Below, one piece after another: positions 36,011 through 49,235 of a stretch of 64,000 bases of DNA; positions within the stretch are counted from its first letter, which is position 1, and each line of letters begins with the position of its first letter. This DNA is from Delphinus delphis (Eukaryota; Chordata; Mammalia; Artiodactyla; Delphinidae). The position numbers were made by a program, and so were the translations under genes. The DNA lies in contig NC_082696.1 of NCBI RefSeq assembly GCF_949987515.2, positions 32,778,431 to 32,842,430 on the forward strand, given 5' to 3'. The notes beneath the pieces were generated by a model. It had not been told where the DNA came from and ran no database searches. It saw only the letters and a list, made by a program, of their open reading frames with translations.

Positions 36011-38032
36011 CTAAGGTGAAAAGTTGCATCAGTGAGTATTTGGGAGGAACTCATGAAACCCTTTGGGGGCAATGTTTATATATTTTTTCATTCTATCCCT
36101 CTCCCAGGATATGCTTTCCCTTTAAGCACTCCTTTTCTCAAATGCAAGGTGATTAAAAGAATGTTCTTCTGTTACTGCAGTGTAGATACAAGATGAAACC
36201 CTGCCAGCCCCACTAGTAATTAGATTTCAGCCAGAAAAAAAAAAACTTGTCACTGGCACTGAAGACGAGACCAAAGCATAATAAGAAACCTGCCACTGGC
36301 ACTGCGGCAGGATCCAGGTCCACACTGGAAAGCCTTTGCAGGACAACACATATGTACGCAGCTGGCTGTTTCCTGTACACATATGTAAGGTTCACACGTT
36401 TCTGTTGCTGCAGCAAGAGCTTGTTGTGGGGAAGCAGCCTCACAAGGCAACTCAGTAGTGAGAATTCAGAGTTTATTAAATAGAAAATCGAAAGAGCCTC
36501 ATCATTTGTGTGAGGGCCGTACGTCTGCCTTACTAATAGGCTTTTATACATTTGCACATCCATATGGAGGCAGGTTTCCACTGAAGAGTCTTTACTGAGT
36601 AGCAGGCCTGCTGCATATTATGGTAACATGACATAAGGCGAGGCTTAATGGTGCCCAGAACTCTTATTAGCAAACTCCAGTTCTTTTTTTTTTTTAAAGG
36701 ACTAAACACTATTGTACATATTATTGGAAAAACAAAAGTTCATTTATTTGTGAGGCATGGGAGAGATTTTTTTCAATTATAGTATCAAATTTCCCTTTAA
36801 CCACACCATTATGTTTTACAATGCTACTTAATGTTACAGATGCACAGACACACCTTTATAGGAAGTACTTATTTATATTCTACTCTGTTTTCTCTTTCAG
36901 TTACATTTGCTTATGCTTCATATTAAGCTCCACTTGCCAAAGGAGAAATGAAACAGTACATCTGAAGTCTTATGGTCAGGCTAGCCCTGTTTTCTGTGCC
37001 ATCTTAGCAAAATAAAAAGTCCTTTACGGCAAGGGTCAAAATTGAAGGGGAATATATCTCAAAAGTACATTATGTTTATGCTCATCTACTTACAGATACG
37101 TAGAGAAAAATGCTCTCTACTCTAGAAAGAGAAATGGTTTAAATACAGTACATCGTATAAGGATACTTTAATGATATCATGATTGTGGGGCAAAGTCATT
37201 AATTTGGTAAGATACATTGATTAGTCTAAGTTTTCTAGAACATTTATAGGTACCATAATAATCTTGTAGAATTAACCTTTTATCATAATTTTTAATGAGA
37301 TTACTAGTTTTAATTTTAACAAAATCTTTTATAAATTGTGAAAGTCATTGTATAAATATTGCTTGGACAAATACTGCCACCCACAAATATTAATTATTAA
37401 TTCTCTGCTGTAAAAATGAACTAATATTTTAGTGCAAAAAATTCCTCCACAATCACTTCAGGAGTGGTAGTCAATAATGATAAGAAGAAAATCCTTTCGA
37501 ATTTTAATCCGATTCTTCTTGCCTTACTTGATATTCAGAGCTCATGATCACACCCACATATATTCACATCTCATTTTGTTTACCATTAAGAGAGTGACTT
37601 TGCTCCACCAGAATAACAATATACAATGATCATTATCACAGATAACAAACCCCCATTATTTTCAGTTCACTTTCCTCAAAATGACTTACTGCCCTCAGGA
37701 GAGATGGCGCTATATAACAAGATCTTGTAATTTTTTTTTTTTAACGTAGATAGCAATTAAGTCCCAAATTCTCCCACAACAATAATTTAAAAAACCAACT
37801 CAATCCATGAGAAAATAATTACAATTAAATAGAATAACTGAAGAGGCATCTGTCTTTTACTTTTTGTTGTAGGACATGTAAGGAGACTTACTAAATATAC
37901 ATGATACATCATTCATATGGCACTTCACTGAAAGTAAGCATTCAGATTTTATTAGGGGTGTGCAGGTGTGTGTGTGTTTCTATACATAGAACAGTATTCT
38001 TAGAGACTTACAGAAATGTTTCAATAGAAATT

Positions 38033-38398
38033 TTTTTAATTAGTTTATTATTTATATATTTTTAAATTGTTTTATTTTTGGCTGCATCGGGTCTTAGTTG
38101 CGGCACATGGGATCTTCACTGAGGCGTGCGGGCTCTTCGTTGTGGTGCGCGGGTTTCTCTCTAGTTGTGGCGTGCAGGTTTTCTCTTCTCTAGTTGTGGC
38201 ACACAGGCTCCAGAGCGCGTGGGTTCTATAGTTTGTGGCACATGGGCTCTAGCTGAGGCACGCAAGCTCAGTAGTTGTGGCACGTGGGCTTAGTTGCCCT
38301 GGGGCATGTGGGATCTTGGTTCCCTGACCAGGGAGCGAATCCCCATCGTCTGCATTGTAAGGCAGATTCTTTACCGCTGGACCACCAGGGAAGTCCCA
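38033..38398 (-). repeat. CHR-type SINE, sense to LAMA2, with target-site duplication
   Basis: Reverse-oriented CHR-family SINE (ggctgcatcgggtcttagtt... ggaccaccagggaagtccc). It is more diverged than the other copies. The 12-bp duplications tcaatagaaatt lie at 38021-38032 and 38399-38410. Confidence 0.9.
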
Positions 38399-38821
38399 TC
38401 AATAGAAATTAAAAGGTAATTCTAGGGTCAGTGAATACAATACCGCTAATCATATAACTTGTATTAATAATAGCGTTTTATAGTCTGATCAAGTTGGATT
38501 CATCTAATTAACATTAGTGTAAATCACAGTCCTTTAGACCTTTCCAGCTTCTCAGACTTTCACTCTATCAAAACAAATTGTTAGTTGAAATCTAAAGTCC
38601 TCTCATTTTCATATGAAAGGCAAAAGGAAGACATTTGTAAACAGAGAGTTAATTGTATTTTTTTTTGCTAGAGATGGACCTTAACATGACAAAGTCCCTG
38701 TTCCTTTGCACATTTGCTAACTTTTTTTCAAATCGAATTGCAATATTTTAGAAAGAGATTCTTTAAATGTAGATAACACATGCAGTTACGTAAGATGACT
38801 TAGGAACAATATTAAAGGAAG

Positions 38822-38916
38822 ATATATATATATATATATATATATATGTCTATCTATCTATCTATCTAAGTGAGAGTAAGACTGAGAGGGAGGGAGGGAG
38901 GGAGAGAGAGAGAGAG
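38822..38916. repeat. Compound microsatellite (AT)n-(TATC)n-(GGGA/GA)n
   Basis: A composite block: (AT)13, then about five TATC units, a short spacer, then GGGA and GA units. Confidence 0.95.
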
Positions 38917-39208
38917 GAAATGGCAGTGGAGAGAAACAATAATGCAAAGAAGAAAGGAAATTGGTGAGACTTTTCTCTATTTCATTCTGCTCCATCATTT
39001 TTCAACAACTTTTGGCTAAAATCTTTGGTCTACGTTCTTCCTATCTATAGACTGAAAACAATGCTTCAGTCTCTCTAAGCAAGTTAGAAAAGCTCTTGCT
39101 TTTTTTCCCCTCCCACTCTTCCTTAAACATCTACTGAGCACTTGCACATGATACTAATATAAATAAGGAACAGCCTTTATACTACAGTCCATGGAGAAGA
39201 AAGATATA

Positions 39209-39405
39209 GAGTTAAACCTTGAACAACATGGGTTTGAACTGCGTGAGTCCACTTCTACACAGATTTTTGTCAATAAGTACTATAGTACTACGTGGTCCGA
39301 GGTTGGTTTAATGTGCGGATACCACACTGTGGATACAGAGGGCCAACTGTTTTCAACCACACAGGGGTCGGTGCCCCTAACTCCCATGTTTTTCTAGGGT
39401 CATCT
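39209..39405. mobile_element. Tigger-like (pogo) MITE remnant
   Basis: Characteristic wording: ccttgaacaacatgggtttg, aactgcgtgagtccacttct, ccgaggttggtttaatgtg, gatacagagggccaactg. The ends form imperfect inverted repeats. TA-flanked and non-coding. Confidence 0.65.
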
Positions 39406-39825
39406 ATAGTTAAAAATGTAGCAGTGAACTATTAGAGATATGCAAATACTGTTAAAGAAGTATAGAAAAGGGCAACCAACTCGAGCTAGGATTCATCAAG
39501 GACCTTTTCAGGATGACAGAGCTGAATTTTAAGAGGTAGCAGAGTTGGTGTCAGGCAGAGGTGGGGGAAGGGCTGCAGTCTTCCAGGCAGAGGAAGCAGT
39601 ATTGGCAAAGGCACAGGGGAGGGTGGTTGGAGTTTAAATGGGAATGGTTGTGGAACTGCACTGTATTCTTACTACCTCCCACTTGACTGAATCAGCTGAA
39701 GACTGAGGAATTATGCCTGCTTATATTGTGCCTTTCGGCAAATTAAAAAAAAAGATTCTCTCTGGGCAGATGCAGAAAAATGAACAGAAGACTAGACGTG
39801 GCTGGGCACCCAAGCACAGCACAGC

Positions 39826-39875
39826 TAGTGTATTGGCAAGAAGAGGGCACTAGTGTATTGGCAAGAAGAGGGCAC
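39826..39875. repeat. Perfect 25-bp tandem duplication
   Basis: Two identical adjacent copies of a 25-mer that begins tagtgtattggcaag and ends gaagagggcac. The absence of any difference between the copies suggests recent duplication or a variable-number repeat. Confidence 0.95.
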
Positions 39876-41351
39876 ACTGGATTCGAGCCCCTAGTCTCCC
39901 CCTTGGTTGAGTACTTTTGTGCAGTGTACGCACTGCACAACCACAGATGAGCAGCCTTTTGAAACCTCACTACCAGTCACAATTTTCCTAATGGCACTAC
40001 TGAGTAAGCATAACTGTCTCTCATCTCTAATTTCTGTAACCCCATGCTCTGCATACAGGACCGAGGGATCAAGGAGACTCAGCCACGAGTAGAAATTCTC
40101 ACCATCATAGTGATCAGATGACAATTAGACTTGGTTCAGAGTCAAGACGTTTCTGAAGCAGAGAATATCGAAATTGGATTTTGGAATTGAAATAAAAAAA
40201 AAAAAAAAGGGGCTTCTCTGACACTGAATATAAATCATGTGGATAAAACTGTAGGTAAATTTTCCAAATACAAAGCAATTGAATCCAAATACCTTCTGCA
40301 TTCTCTGTGGCAATTGAGAAATTAAAGTTAACTTTGACTTCTCTCTCCTTACTTAGGGAGGACATAAAAAACTGCCCAGCTCAGGAGGGGACAGGGTTTA
40401 AGGGGTCCACATAGCTCATTAAGTTTCTTGTGGCCCTATGGATCTCATTGGATGAACTTGTCACAGTCTCTTAAAATATCTATCTCCATGAAGTGTGATA
40501 TGTTGCTGAGGCTACAAACTTATTCAGAAAGTAGCTTAGTACCCAGTAGAGCAGATGTCATCAGCATTTAGCTCACTTTTTTTTCTCCATGTTCTTTTTA
40601 ATTTCACTTGATGCTCCGGCACTCATCCCTTTTTGCCCTTCAAAATACTGTCTCCTTGTTTTTCTATATTTTTCTCTTCTTGTCCAGATAATATCCTAGA
40701 ATCTTAGCAAAGTGCCATGATGAATACCCAGTTCCCTCACCCCTGGTTCTCTTCTTTTCATTTTGTTTAAAACAGTCCCTAGTCAGAGGAAAGCAGTACT
40801 GTCTCAAGGGATGAGCGCTTTGGCCGCAAGCAAAAGTTTCTGAAAACTGTAACCAGTGTCCTATGTGTGACAGACTATCAGTCCATATTTTGTCATATCT
40901 TGTTTTGCCGTCCTCTTGTTCACAATTTTTCTCCATTCCCTCAATTTAAGCAGCAAGACCATCTGTGCTGCTTGACTGAGTCAAGGGATCTGACAGGAAG
41001 GAAAGCAGAAACATAGGAATCTTTTGGACTTTGCCTTTAAAGGTCACCATTTCTATGAATGTGGCACCTCCTCCTGCAATTCATCCCCAAACAGGAAATG
41101 GGATGGAGTTAGAAAGGCAGATGGAGGAGAAATGATGAGAGGAGGCATGTTGGTGGATCCCAGTTTGGAAAGAAGACAGCAGTATGTGTCCTGTGTGCCC
41201 ACGAGTGGTAGGACAGTAGTGGGGAGAGTTATTAGACCTGAGGGCAAAGGTAATCAGGAGGACAGGAAACAGGAAGAGGTCCGCAGAAATGCATTTGGAT
41301 GAATTACTCAGAACAGGTTGGGCCTACTATATGTGCACTACCCAAAACAGT

Positions 41352-41353
<2 letters not shown>

Positions 41354-41438
<85 letters not shown>
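41354..41438. repeat. (CA)n microsatellite, about 42 units
   Basis: An uninterrupted CA dinucleotide run of 85 nt. Long perfect runs like this are usually highly polymorphic. Confidence 0.98.
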
Positions 41439-41440
<2 letters not shown>

Positions 41441-42424
41441 ATTCCGGCATTCAAGGCTGTTGGTACTATAAGTAAGCTTGTTAGAACTTTGGTTCTAACC
41501 AAAGCTAGAGGTGGAAAGTGGGGAGAAGAGAAAAAATTTTAAAAACTGGAACATAATTGACATATAACACTGGGTAAGTTTAAAGTGTACTTGACTGAGA
41601 TTATGTGTCCAAGCCCTCACAGCTCCTACATATAAAGAATTTGATCTCAAAGTAGAAATTAAACTGAGATAAAAATATAAAGTTATAATTCCCATCTATC
41701 TGAGTCTGAGATGCATTCTTGCTATATAATAAAAGTAGGGAATTTATGGTCACGTAAGATTAGAAAATGATGAGTTAAACAAGTTGAAGAGATTTTTTTC
41801 ACTCCAGGACTGGTCAGAACCTTTCACATGCTAATAGATGCTTCCCAAATGTAAGTGATCATAGAACTCTATTCCAAGAACATCTATAACTTGGAAAACA
41901 CAGCTTCAGTTTTTCAATGCTGATTTTGTGTAGATGATATGCAGAACTGATTACACCAATCACTCACAGAATAGTTTTGATTACAGGATTTTCAGTCCAA
42001 CCCATATCTCCTTCCTTCCCTGACCCTTATTCTCCCTCACACCCCGGTCTACTTCAGCCTGCACATCCCCAAAAATGTTTCTCCTAATATTTTGGATCCA
42101 TCTAATGGACTCCTTAGCCCCTACAAACACAAAGAAATGATAGACTCTAAATATTCCTGTAAAACCCTAATCTGTATTCTGGCTAGAAAAATATAATATC
42201 ACATCTTCCATATAATAATGGATTAAAGTTATTTTTGACTGAAAAACTTGAATTAGAGGTAAGATATGCCATTTGAGGCATGTTTCTCTCTTCTTTTTGA
42301 TCAGATTAATAAAGGTTTTAGACAGGAAGTCATCCTTTTTGTCAGGTATTCCTTTCCTAGGTGAATTTTATTATTCAGACCAGAATGTTCTCCAGAATAT
42401 GTTCAAATATTCTCACCGACATTA

Positions 42425-42540
42425 AAAATGTGAGCTGCTTGAGGGCAAGGATGGTAGGATACATCTGTTTATAGCCTATGTCTAGCCCCATGCACAGCAC
42501 ATGGTAGTTGCCAAACAAATGTTTCTTAAATAAAATGTAG
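42425..42540 (+). repeat. L2-type 3' end fragment
   Basis: Matches the familiar LINE2 tail pattern: gagctgcttgagggcaagga, cccatgcacagcacatggta, ccaaacaaatgtttcttaaa. Confidence 0.7.
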
Positions 42541-43897
42541 GATTTTAAATTGTAGATGGTTCAGAAACCATTGTCTAACGTATACAGAAAATACATATCA
42601 CGGAGCAAAGCGGTATAAATACATCAGAAACTAAGTCCCCCTAGATAAATGGATTTAATGGCCTTGTATGACAGAGCAGCTGTCATTTTCCAGTTGCTAA
42701 AAAAAAAGGTTGCCTGTAGTGAGCCAGAGGGATTAGGCATTTGATGTAAATCTGTCTTGGCAATGATATGTTCTCCTATTACAGTAAGTAATATGCATGT
42801 GTCCTCCTTTTTTTAAAAAAAAAACACAATCAAAGACTTCTAGTTTCTCAACTGCAAATAAACCCTCCTTATTTCAGTTCTGTTCCTCCATTACTAATTT
42901 ACAGATGCTGCCATACTCACAAACAGTACTTGCTGCCGCTAGGAGCTGTCACGGGCACTGTGTCCACAGACTGCTAGCTGCTGGCTAAATTCTCTCTGGG
43001 TGATTGGCTCTTCCTTCATTAACTTTATACAGTCTTGTTGAAATAGGGTTGATGGCTGCCGAGGGTACAGGAAAGGATAGGCAGAAATAGCCCTCTGTGG
43101 CGTTAGCCTTGGTGATGCTGGGTGAAAGCAGGTTACTTTCTCTGCCTCTCCCCCTACCTTGACCCCCACCCACCTTCTAGTGATGGAAACGAAAGGGACT
43201 ATTTTCAGTGCTACACCCAGAAGATGCTGTTGTGTTTGTCAATGACATTATAGGAGAATTTTGTACCATTTTCAGTGAGACTGAAATACAGAAGAACCTT
43301 TTCCTCCAAAAGATTTTAGGAGGAAAAATAATCACACAAATTACATAAAATAATATCCCTGGCTCCACTGCAAAACCACCTAGTAAAATCAACGGGAATT
43401 AAAATACTGGCTTAGAAGTAGTTAGAGAATATAAATCATGATAATAAATTACATTTTGTTTCGATTTTCAAATATATTTAAGGTAAATTACGGACCACTT
43501 GCTGAACTATGAACTACACACATTTAAGCTACATTTTAAGGACAAAAAGCTAATTATGAAAAATAAATGTTGCCAACGTACACAGTAAGATAAATCTTAA
43601 AGTGTATGACTTTCCATTTGAACAATACTTTCTAGAAAGACTGCAGGTTAATGCTTAACCTTTAAGATTAAAACATTAATCAAACACTCTCTGAGTGAAT
43701 GGAGATTTATAGAGCAATTTCTAGAGAATAAATAAACTATAAAAATATACCGCATTTGTTTGACAAGTGTGGTGAGAAACTTTATTTCACCTGAGTGTGG
43801 CGGCTTTTCTGGGATAGTGAGAAGGATGATAATGCCTGTGGTTTTTATAACTCCCAAGGTGGAAATCACATTGGAAGACAGTGTAGTATGTGCTTAC

Positions 43898-43984
43898 CTC
43901 TCACAGTGTGGTCCTCTGTACCCGACAGGGCATTCATCACAGATCAAGCCAAGACTTCGGTCCAAATGGCACGTCGGGCTAAAG
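43898..43984 (-). CDS. LAMA2: LAMA2 exon 18 (internal coding exon)
   Basis: This 87-nt exon has acceptor gtcaacatag and donor gtaagcac. Joined to the two bases carried over from exon 17, it reads NFSPTCHLDRSLGLICDECP then VGYRGPHCER, the middle of a long-loop LE module. It ends after two bases of an Arg codon (AG|G with exon 19). Length matches human exon 18 (c.2451-2537). The acceptor region is fairly poor in pyrimidines, but the AG, the phase and the protein match leave no doubt. It is isolated by large introns on both sides (about 9.9 and 7.9 kb). Confidence 0.97.
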
Positions 43985-45184
43985 CTATGTTGACGTCATT
44001 GGGAAACAACGGCGACAAGGAAGAAGCATATACACAAAGTCATTAGCAGCATATTTTCATTTCTCTTCTTCCAATGTTGCTGTGACAAAAGGGTACAGGC
44101 TAGTCATTCTCGTCTCACAGACGGAGAGTAGGATCTGGCCAATCCAGGATAAAATGACATTGCTATTTCTGCGGACGTGAACACAGTCCAATGGAAAACA
44201 GTATCCCTGTGACATGCTATTAACTGATTTTTGACTCTTCTGGGTCCCTGATCATCAGTAACAAGTGGGACTGTATAGCTGCTCTTGAGGGATTCCCTGG
44301 GCCTGGAAAAATACAGTCTCACATACTTTCTCTCTAGCCAAATCCTGATGAATTTGAAGCAACCCAGAGAAATCTGTTAGAGATTTTGGAAAACTCAGTA
44401 TGTGGTAGTGGAAGCTGTGGTAGTGGTGGTGGTGGTGATGGGGTTCCTCTGTCCAGTACTTCTGTCATGGGCGTGGATGTGTGTGTGTGTGCAGGCTGCT
44501 GCCCACGTGTACTCAGGGTTACACTGTTTACACAGACAGAACCCTCAGAAAAGCTTTCAGATGAGATCAAGCATGCATATTCCGCCTAAATTTATAATAA
44601 AACGAAACAAACCAAAACAACCTTGCCATTTCATATCTTCTGGCACGTTCCAAAGTTTACCTCTCTTTGTACATATTTCCATCCTGGGTGTCTGAAGTCA
44701 CGGAGTTGAACACCAAGTCAGGAGCTAGCAGAGTAATTACGTGCTAGCTTTAGCCTTCATCAACCTGTTCGACTCTGGCCATACTTCTTTGCCTTGTGAG
44801 AGACAGCCTTCGCGCATGGACTGTTACCTCAGAAGTGACACATGGGCTCTCTGCAGAGCCATCAACTGTTTGAATTCTGTGACCTCTGCTCCTCTGCCGT
44901 TTCAAAGGAAATGCCCCCAACTACTCTTTCTCTCACTATGTTTTCCCTAAATAGATTTATTTTCTATTATATATGACAGGACAATTCAGTAGAGGTTTGC
45001 TTGATGGCTGAATGAATTAAAGAGAGAACTACAAATTAAACACTGAGCTCATTTTGCTCCTGACACTTGTATGACTTTGGAATACTTTCTTAACTTTTGT
45101 GCAGATCCGATCGTGCGTACTATTTTTTTAAATAATCTCCCTTTGGCTTAACTCATAGTAGTCCTGTAAATAGTTAATATTTCT

Positions 45185-45262
45185 TTTATTTATTTAATAT
45201 TAACTGAAGTATAGTTGATTTACAAGATTGTGTTAGTTTTGGGTGCACAGAAAGTGATTCAG

Positions 45263-45293
<31 letters not shown>

Positions 45294-46350
45294 AATTATT
45301 TTCCATGATAGGTTATTACAAGATATTGAATAGAGTTTCCTGTGTTATTTAGTAAATCCTTGTTGCTTACCTATTTTATGTATAGTAGTTTGTATCTATT
45401 AATCCCGTATTCCTAGTTTATCCCTCTCCCACTCCCTTTCCTCTTCGGTAACCGTAAGTTTGTTTTCTATGTCTGTGAGTCTGTTTCTGTTCTGTATATC
45501 AGCGATCCCCACCCTTTTTGGCACCAGGGACCAATTTCGTGGAAGACAATTTTTCTATGGACCAGTGGCGGAGGGAATAGTTCAGGTGGTAATGCGAGCA
45601 ATGGGGAGCGGCAGATGAAGCTTCCCTCGCTGCTCACCTCCTGCTGTGTGGCCTGGTCCCTAACAGGCCGTGGACCACTACCGGTACATGGCCCAGATGT
45701 TGGGGACCTCTACTGTATACAGATTCATTTGTATTATTTTTTGGCTTCCACATATAAGTGATAGCATATATTTATTATTTGTCTGACTTACTTCACTTAG
45801 TATGATATTCTCTAGGTCCATTCATGTTCCTGCAAATGACATTATCTTATTCTTTTTGTGACTGAGTAATATTCTGTTTATATATATACCACATTTTCTT
45901 AAACAGTCTTCTATTGATGGGCACTTGGGTTGTTTCTATGTCTTGGCTATTGTAAACAGTGCTGCTATGAACATTGGGGTGCACATATCTTTTCCAATTA
46001 AGAGTTTTCATCGTTTCTGGATATATGCCCAAGAGTGGGATTGCTGGATCACATGGTAGCTCTATTTTTAGTGTTGTAAGGAACCTCCATACTGTTTTCC
46101 ATAGTGAATGCACTAATTTAGATTCCCACCAACAGTGTACCCTCTCCAGCATTTATTATTTGTACACTTTTTGATGATAGTCATTCTGACCAGTGTGAGG
46201 TGATACCTCATTGTGGTTTTGATTTACATTACTCTAATAGTTAGTGATGTTGAGCCTCTTTTCATGTGCCTATTGACCATCTGTATGTCTTCTTTGGAGA
46301 AACGTCTATTTAGGTCTTCTGCCCATTTTTTATTTGGGTTGTTTGTTTTT
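45185..46350 (-). repeat. L1 fragment split by a DNA-transposon remnant
   Basis: Complement of an L1 3' region: agtatagttgatttacaag, ggttattacaagatattg, then ORF2 C-terminus on the minus strand ([19 protein letters not shown]). A separate element interrupts it at about 45500-45712. Confidence 0.88.
45500..45712. mobile_element. Non-autonomous hAT-like DNA transposon remnant
   Basis: The ends are cagcgatccccaccctttt and agatgttggggacctctactg, imperfect inverted repeats of the cagNggtccccaac type. The flanks ctgtatat and ctgtatac (45492-45499 and 45713-45720) fit an 8-bp hAT target duplication with one change. No transposase remains. I do not name the family. Confidence 0.65.
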
Positions 46351-49089
46351 AAAGATTTAATAATTTTTATTTTTTGATAGTAGCAAGCTATTAGAACCAA
46401 GTAGCTCTATCATTTAAAAAATTTCAACTCAGCGGAACATTTAAATGAATCTGGTGAGGTAAGTGGGGAAAAGCCTGGTCTGGCGTATCTTGAGTTCACA
46501 AACCTTACTCTGAAAGATTTCACGTTAAGGGGTTCTGGTGGCTGCCACGAGCAGCAGAAGCAAGTTACACCCAGTCTATGGTCTGTGAGAGGGGACCCAT
46601 CTTTCAGAGAGCAGCCTGTGGTTTGCCACCCATGACCCAAAGGGAGCTCACCAAGGGTGATTTTCCTGGCAGGAGTATGACTGCAGTGAGGAGAAGAGGC
46701 ACACGTAAAAATGGAAAGAAACAATTGTTTTTTCCTCCTCATGCCGTGATTTGCTATTGTTTTCAGACATAAAACGGAGGACTGGATTTTGACAAACCTC
46801 TGGAATGCACGTATGTTTTCTTTTAAAACTGGCATTCTTTAACTACCTCATCATCTACAGAGAAAGTGACCCTTAACTAGAAGCCCTAGGTTTCCCACCC
46901 ATGTGGGACTACAATGATTGAAAGAAAACCATACCAATTGTTTACTGATCCTAAATTAGTTTACCATAAGTCATGTCAAAGGTTCTTGATAAGGCTTCTG
47001 ACACTTTAAAACTATTTATAAAATAGATTTCAAATTCTTGAATATACTCATGCCTCAGTTAAGGCTGACAGAGGTAAAATAAAACACACTCACTGACAGA
47101 AATCAATGCTTTTTCAGAAAAAAATTAAGCAATAACAATATATCAGATTTGACTAGCTCTTTACATTTTTAGAGTGCTTTTATGCATAATTCTATCACAT
47201 TTTCACAAAATCCTATGAGCTGGTGGGGGCGGGCATAATTTTTCTTGCTCAAAGTCATATGCTAATTTCCAGGAGAATTTATCACGGGATCCAAAACTTT
47301 TGATTTCTAACTTGATGCTCTCTTTTCCCTATAACCATCCAGTATTCAGAATTAAGTGAATTTAAACTTCTAGTAATATAACTATTTGACATGATGAGTC
47401 TAAATAAAAGCTCCTCATAAAATATATTTGTATTTGTGCTTCAATACTCCTTAAACAATGTAAACTGAGGGTTCACTCCCTTACTGCTGTAACTGCAGTT
47501 GTAAGTATGGAGAAGATGGTAGTCAAATATAAACATAAAATTAGAATGAGAAATAAACATGTACAACAAAAAATGTCTATAGAATTCGGATTGGCAAATG
47601 CAGCAACTTGACACTGATTTTGGCAAATACAGGAAGCTAACTGTTCTGTGATAGAAAGAGGGAACTGTAAGATCTTTGTTGACTTCAAGTGATTCCAAGA
47701 TTATGTCATCTAACTCTAGTTGGCTCGCTCTACACCAGCAGAGGCAATATTCGGCTTCCTGGATTATCCACTCCATGCCACAGAAGACACAAGAGATCAA
47801 GAATAGCAGGCTTTTTCCACAAACAGGGGGAGGAAGAGAAGCTATTGCTGGAATAAACAGTAAGGAACTACACATAGAAACAGTCTTTTTAAATGGCTGA
47901 ATGTAAATTTTTATATTTATAAGTAAGTGTATATATGTACATACAAATGAATATGTATGTGAGCATATGTGTATGTATTTAGGTATGTGAATGTATAAAT
48001 ACAGATAAAATTAGCTTTGTTCCAGAATGCATTTAATCTTACCTATCAAAATATGTACATTAAGATAAAATGATGCAATACGATTAAAGAGAAAAAAACT
48101 AAAAAATAAGATAAAATCAGGGGTATATTTAGAGTGCAGAATGTGTATTGTAAAAAATGCGTATATACGTGTATATGTATATATTGTACAATATGTTCAT
48201 TGGATAGTGGCAGACCATATGGATAGTGGCAGATCATATGGCTTTGAACCTTCTCACAGCCAATGCAAGAGGGAACTGAATTGCCTCTTGGTTTCTGTGA
48301 TGTGACAGGAAATAATGAAGTTTTTCATCACTGGCATAAATTTTCCATCATTAGGGGTTAGACAATCAGGACATGTTCTACGTTTGCATATAAAATAGGA
48401 GAGCAGGACTCCTTTTAGCTAATTGTTACCTGGAACACTTGGGTAGGGGAAGACAGACCAGAAGGGATAAGATGCTGCAAAGTGTCGGTGAGTGAGGAAG
48501 CTAGGGCTAAGATGGTGTGACTGTCCACGAATAACTGCTAAAGGAGTAGAGGACTGAGAGAAAGAGGAGAAAAATGAAGGGCAAACTCATCTTACTTCAT
48601 GACTATGGTTTGGATCACATATATTTTTGAAATTTCTCCATAAGTTTTTTCTTCTTTCAGTTCAGTGATATCTGTTCTCTTTATTCTCAGGAGACCCATT
48701 TAGCAAACATATTTCTTTAATTATCTTTAAATAATGTGAAATCTGATGTTATGTCCATAATTGGATTTTGTAATTAGAATTGGGTAATTTTCTGTGTTTC
48801 TCTAAACATGAGTTTCTCATTTAGCAAAATAGGAGTATGATCTGAGTAAAGCCTTCATGCTGATAAATTACAAAAGCAAATACTTAGCATAGTGCCACAA
48901 TAAATTAAGTAATTAAACCTGCAGTTTTTCATCCAACTAGCTCCTTACATTTGAGTTAGCATAGCTGTTGCCAAACACTAGAGTCATTTTTTACAATGGA
49001 CATTCATAGTTTGTCTAACATTAAGTCCTATTAAATTGTTTTTTTTTTGCTTCTCTTCAATGTCTCTGTAATTGTTTCTATTTCTATAG

Positions 49090-49235
49090 TGCCATTGGAA
49101 GAAGCACAGAGAGGTGAATCAGAATATACGGGTTCTAATATTGGTTCTGCCACAAGCAAGCTGTATGATCACGATCCAGGAACTTAATTTCTCTGGAGTT
49201 TAGTTTTCCCTCTGGTATATGGGACTAGTAAGATA
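49090..49235 (+). repeat. MIR SINE, 5' part
   Basis: MIR tRNA-related head and core: gggttctaatattggttctg, ccacaagcaagctgtatgat, cttaatttctctggagttta. Confidence 0.7.

Larger units (their letters stand above)
36011..43897 (-). other. LAMA2: LAMA2 intron 18
   Basis: This 7887-nt intron contains a CHR SINE (38033-38398), a TA/TATC/GGGA low-complexity block (38822-38916), a Tigger-like remnant (39209-39405), a perfect 25-bp tandem duplication (39826-39875), a long CA microsatellite (41354-41438) and an L2 tail (about 42425-42540). Between 36020-38030, 39900-41340 and 41440-43890 I see only AT-rich intron with short chance frames. Confidence 0.85.

Noticed and set aside
41289..41542. Thr-His repeat open frames
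   Set aside because: They are translations of the CA microsatellite.
44386..44500. GTG/GGT-rich patch as a possible regulatory or G-quadruplex element
   Set aside because: The G-runs are too short (mostly GG) for a convincing quadruplex. It is best described as a small low-complexity patch.
46410..46835. A 141-codon minus-strand frame in intron 17
   Set aside because: No family resemblance and no promoter, splice or poly(A) context. Treated as chance.
47441..47875. A 144-codon minus-strand frame in intron 17
   Set aside because: No recognisable motif. Overlapping frames are also open here, as expected by chance in low-stop sequence.
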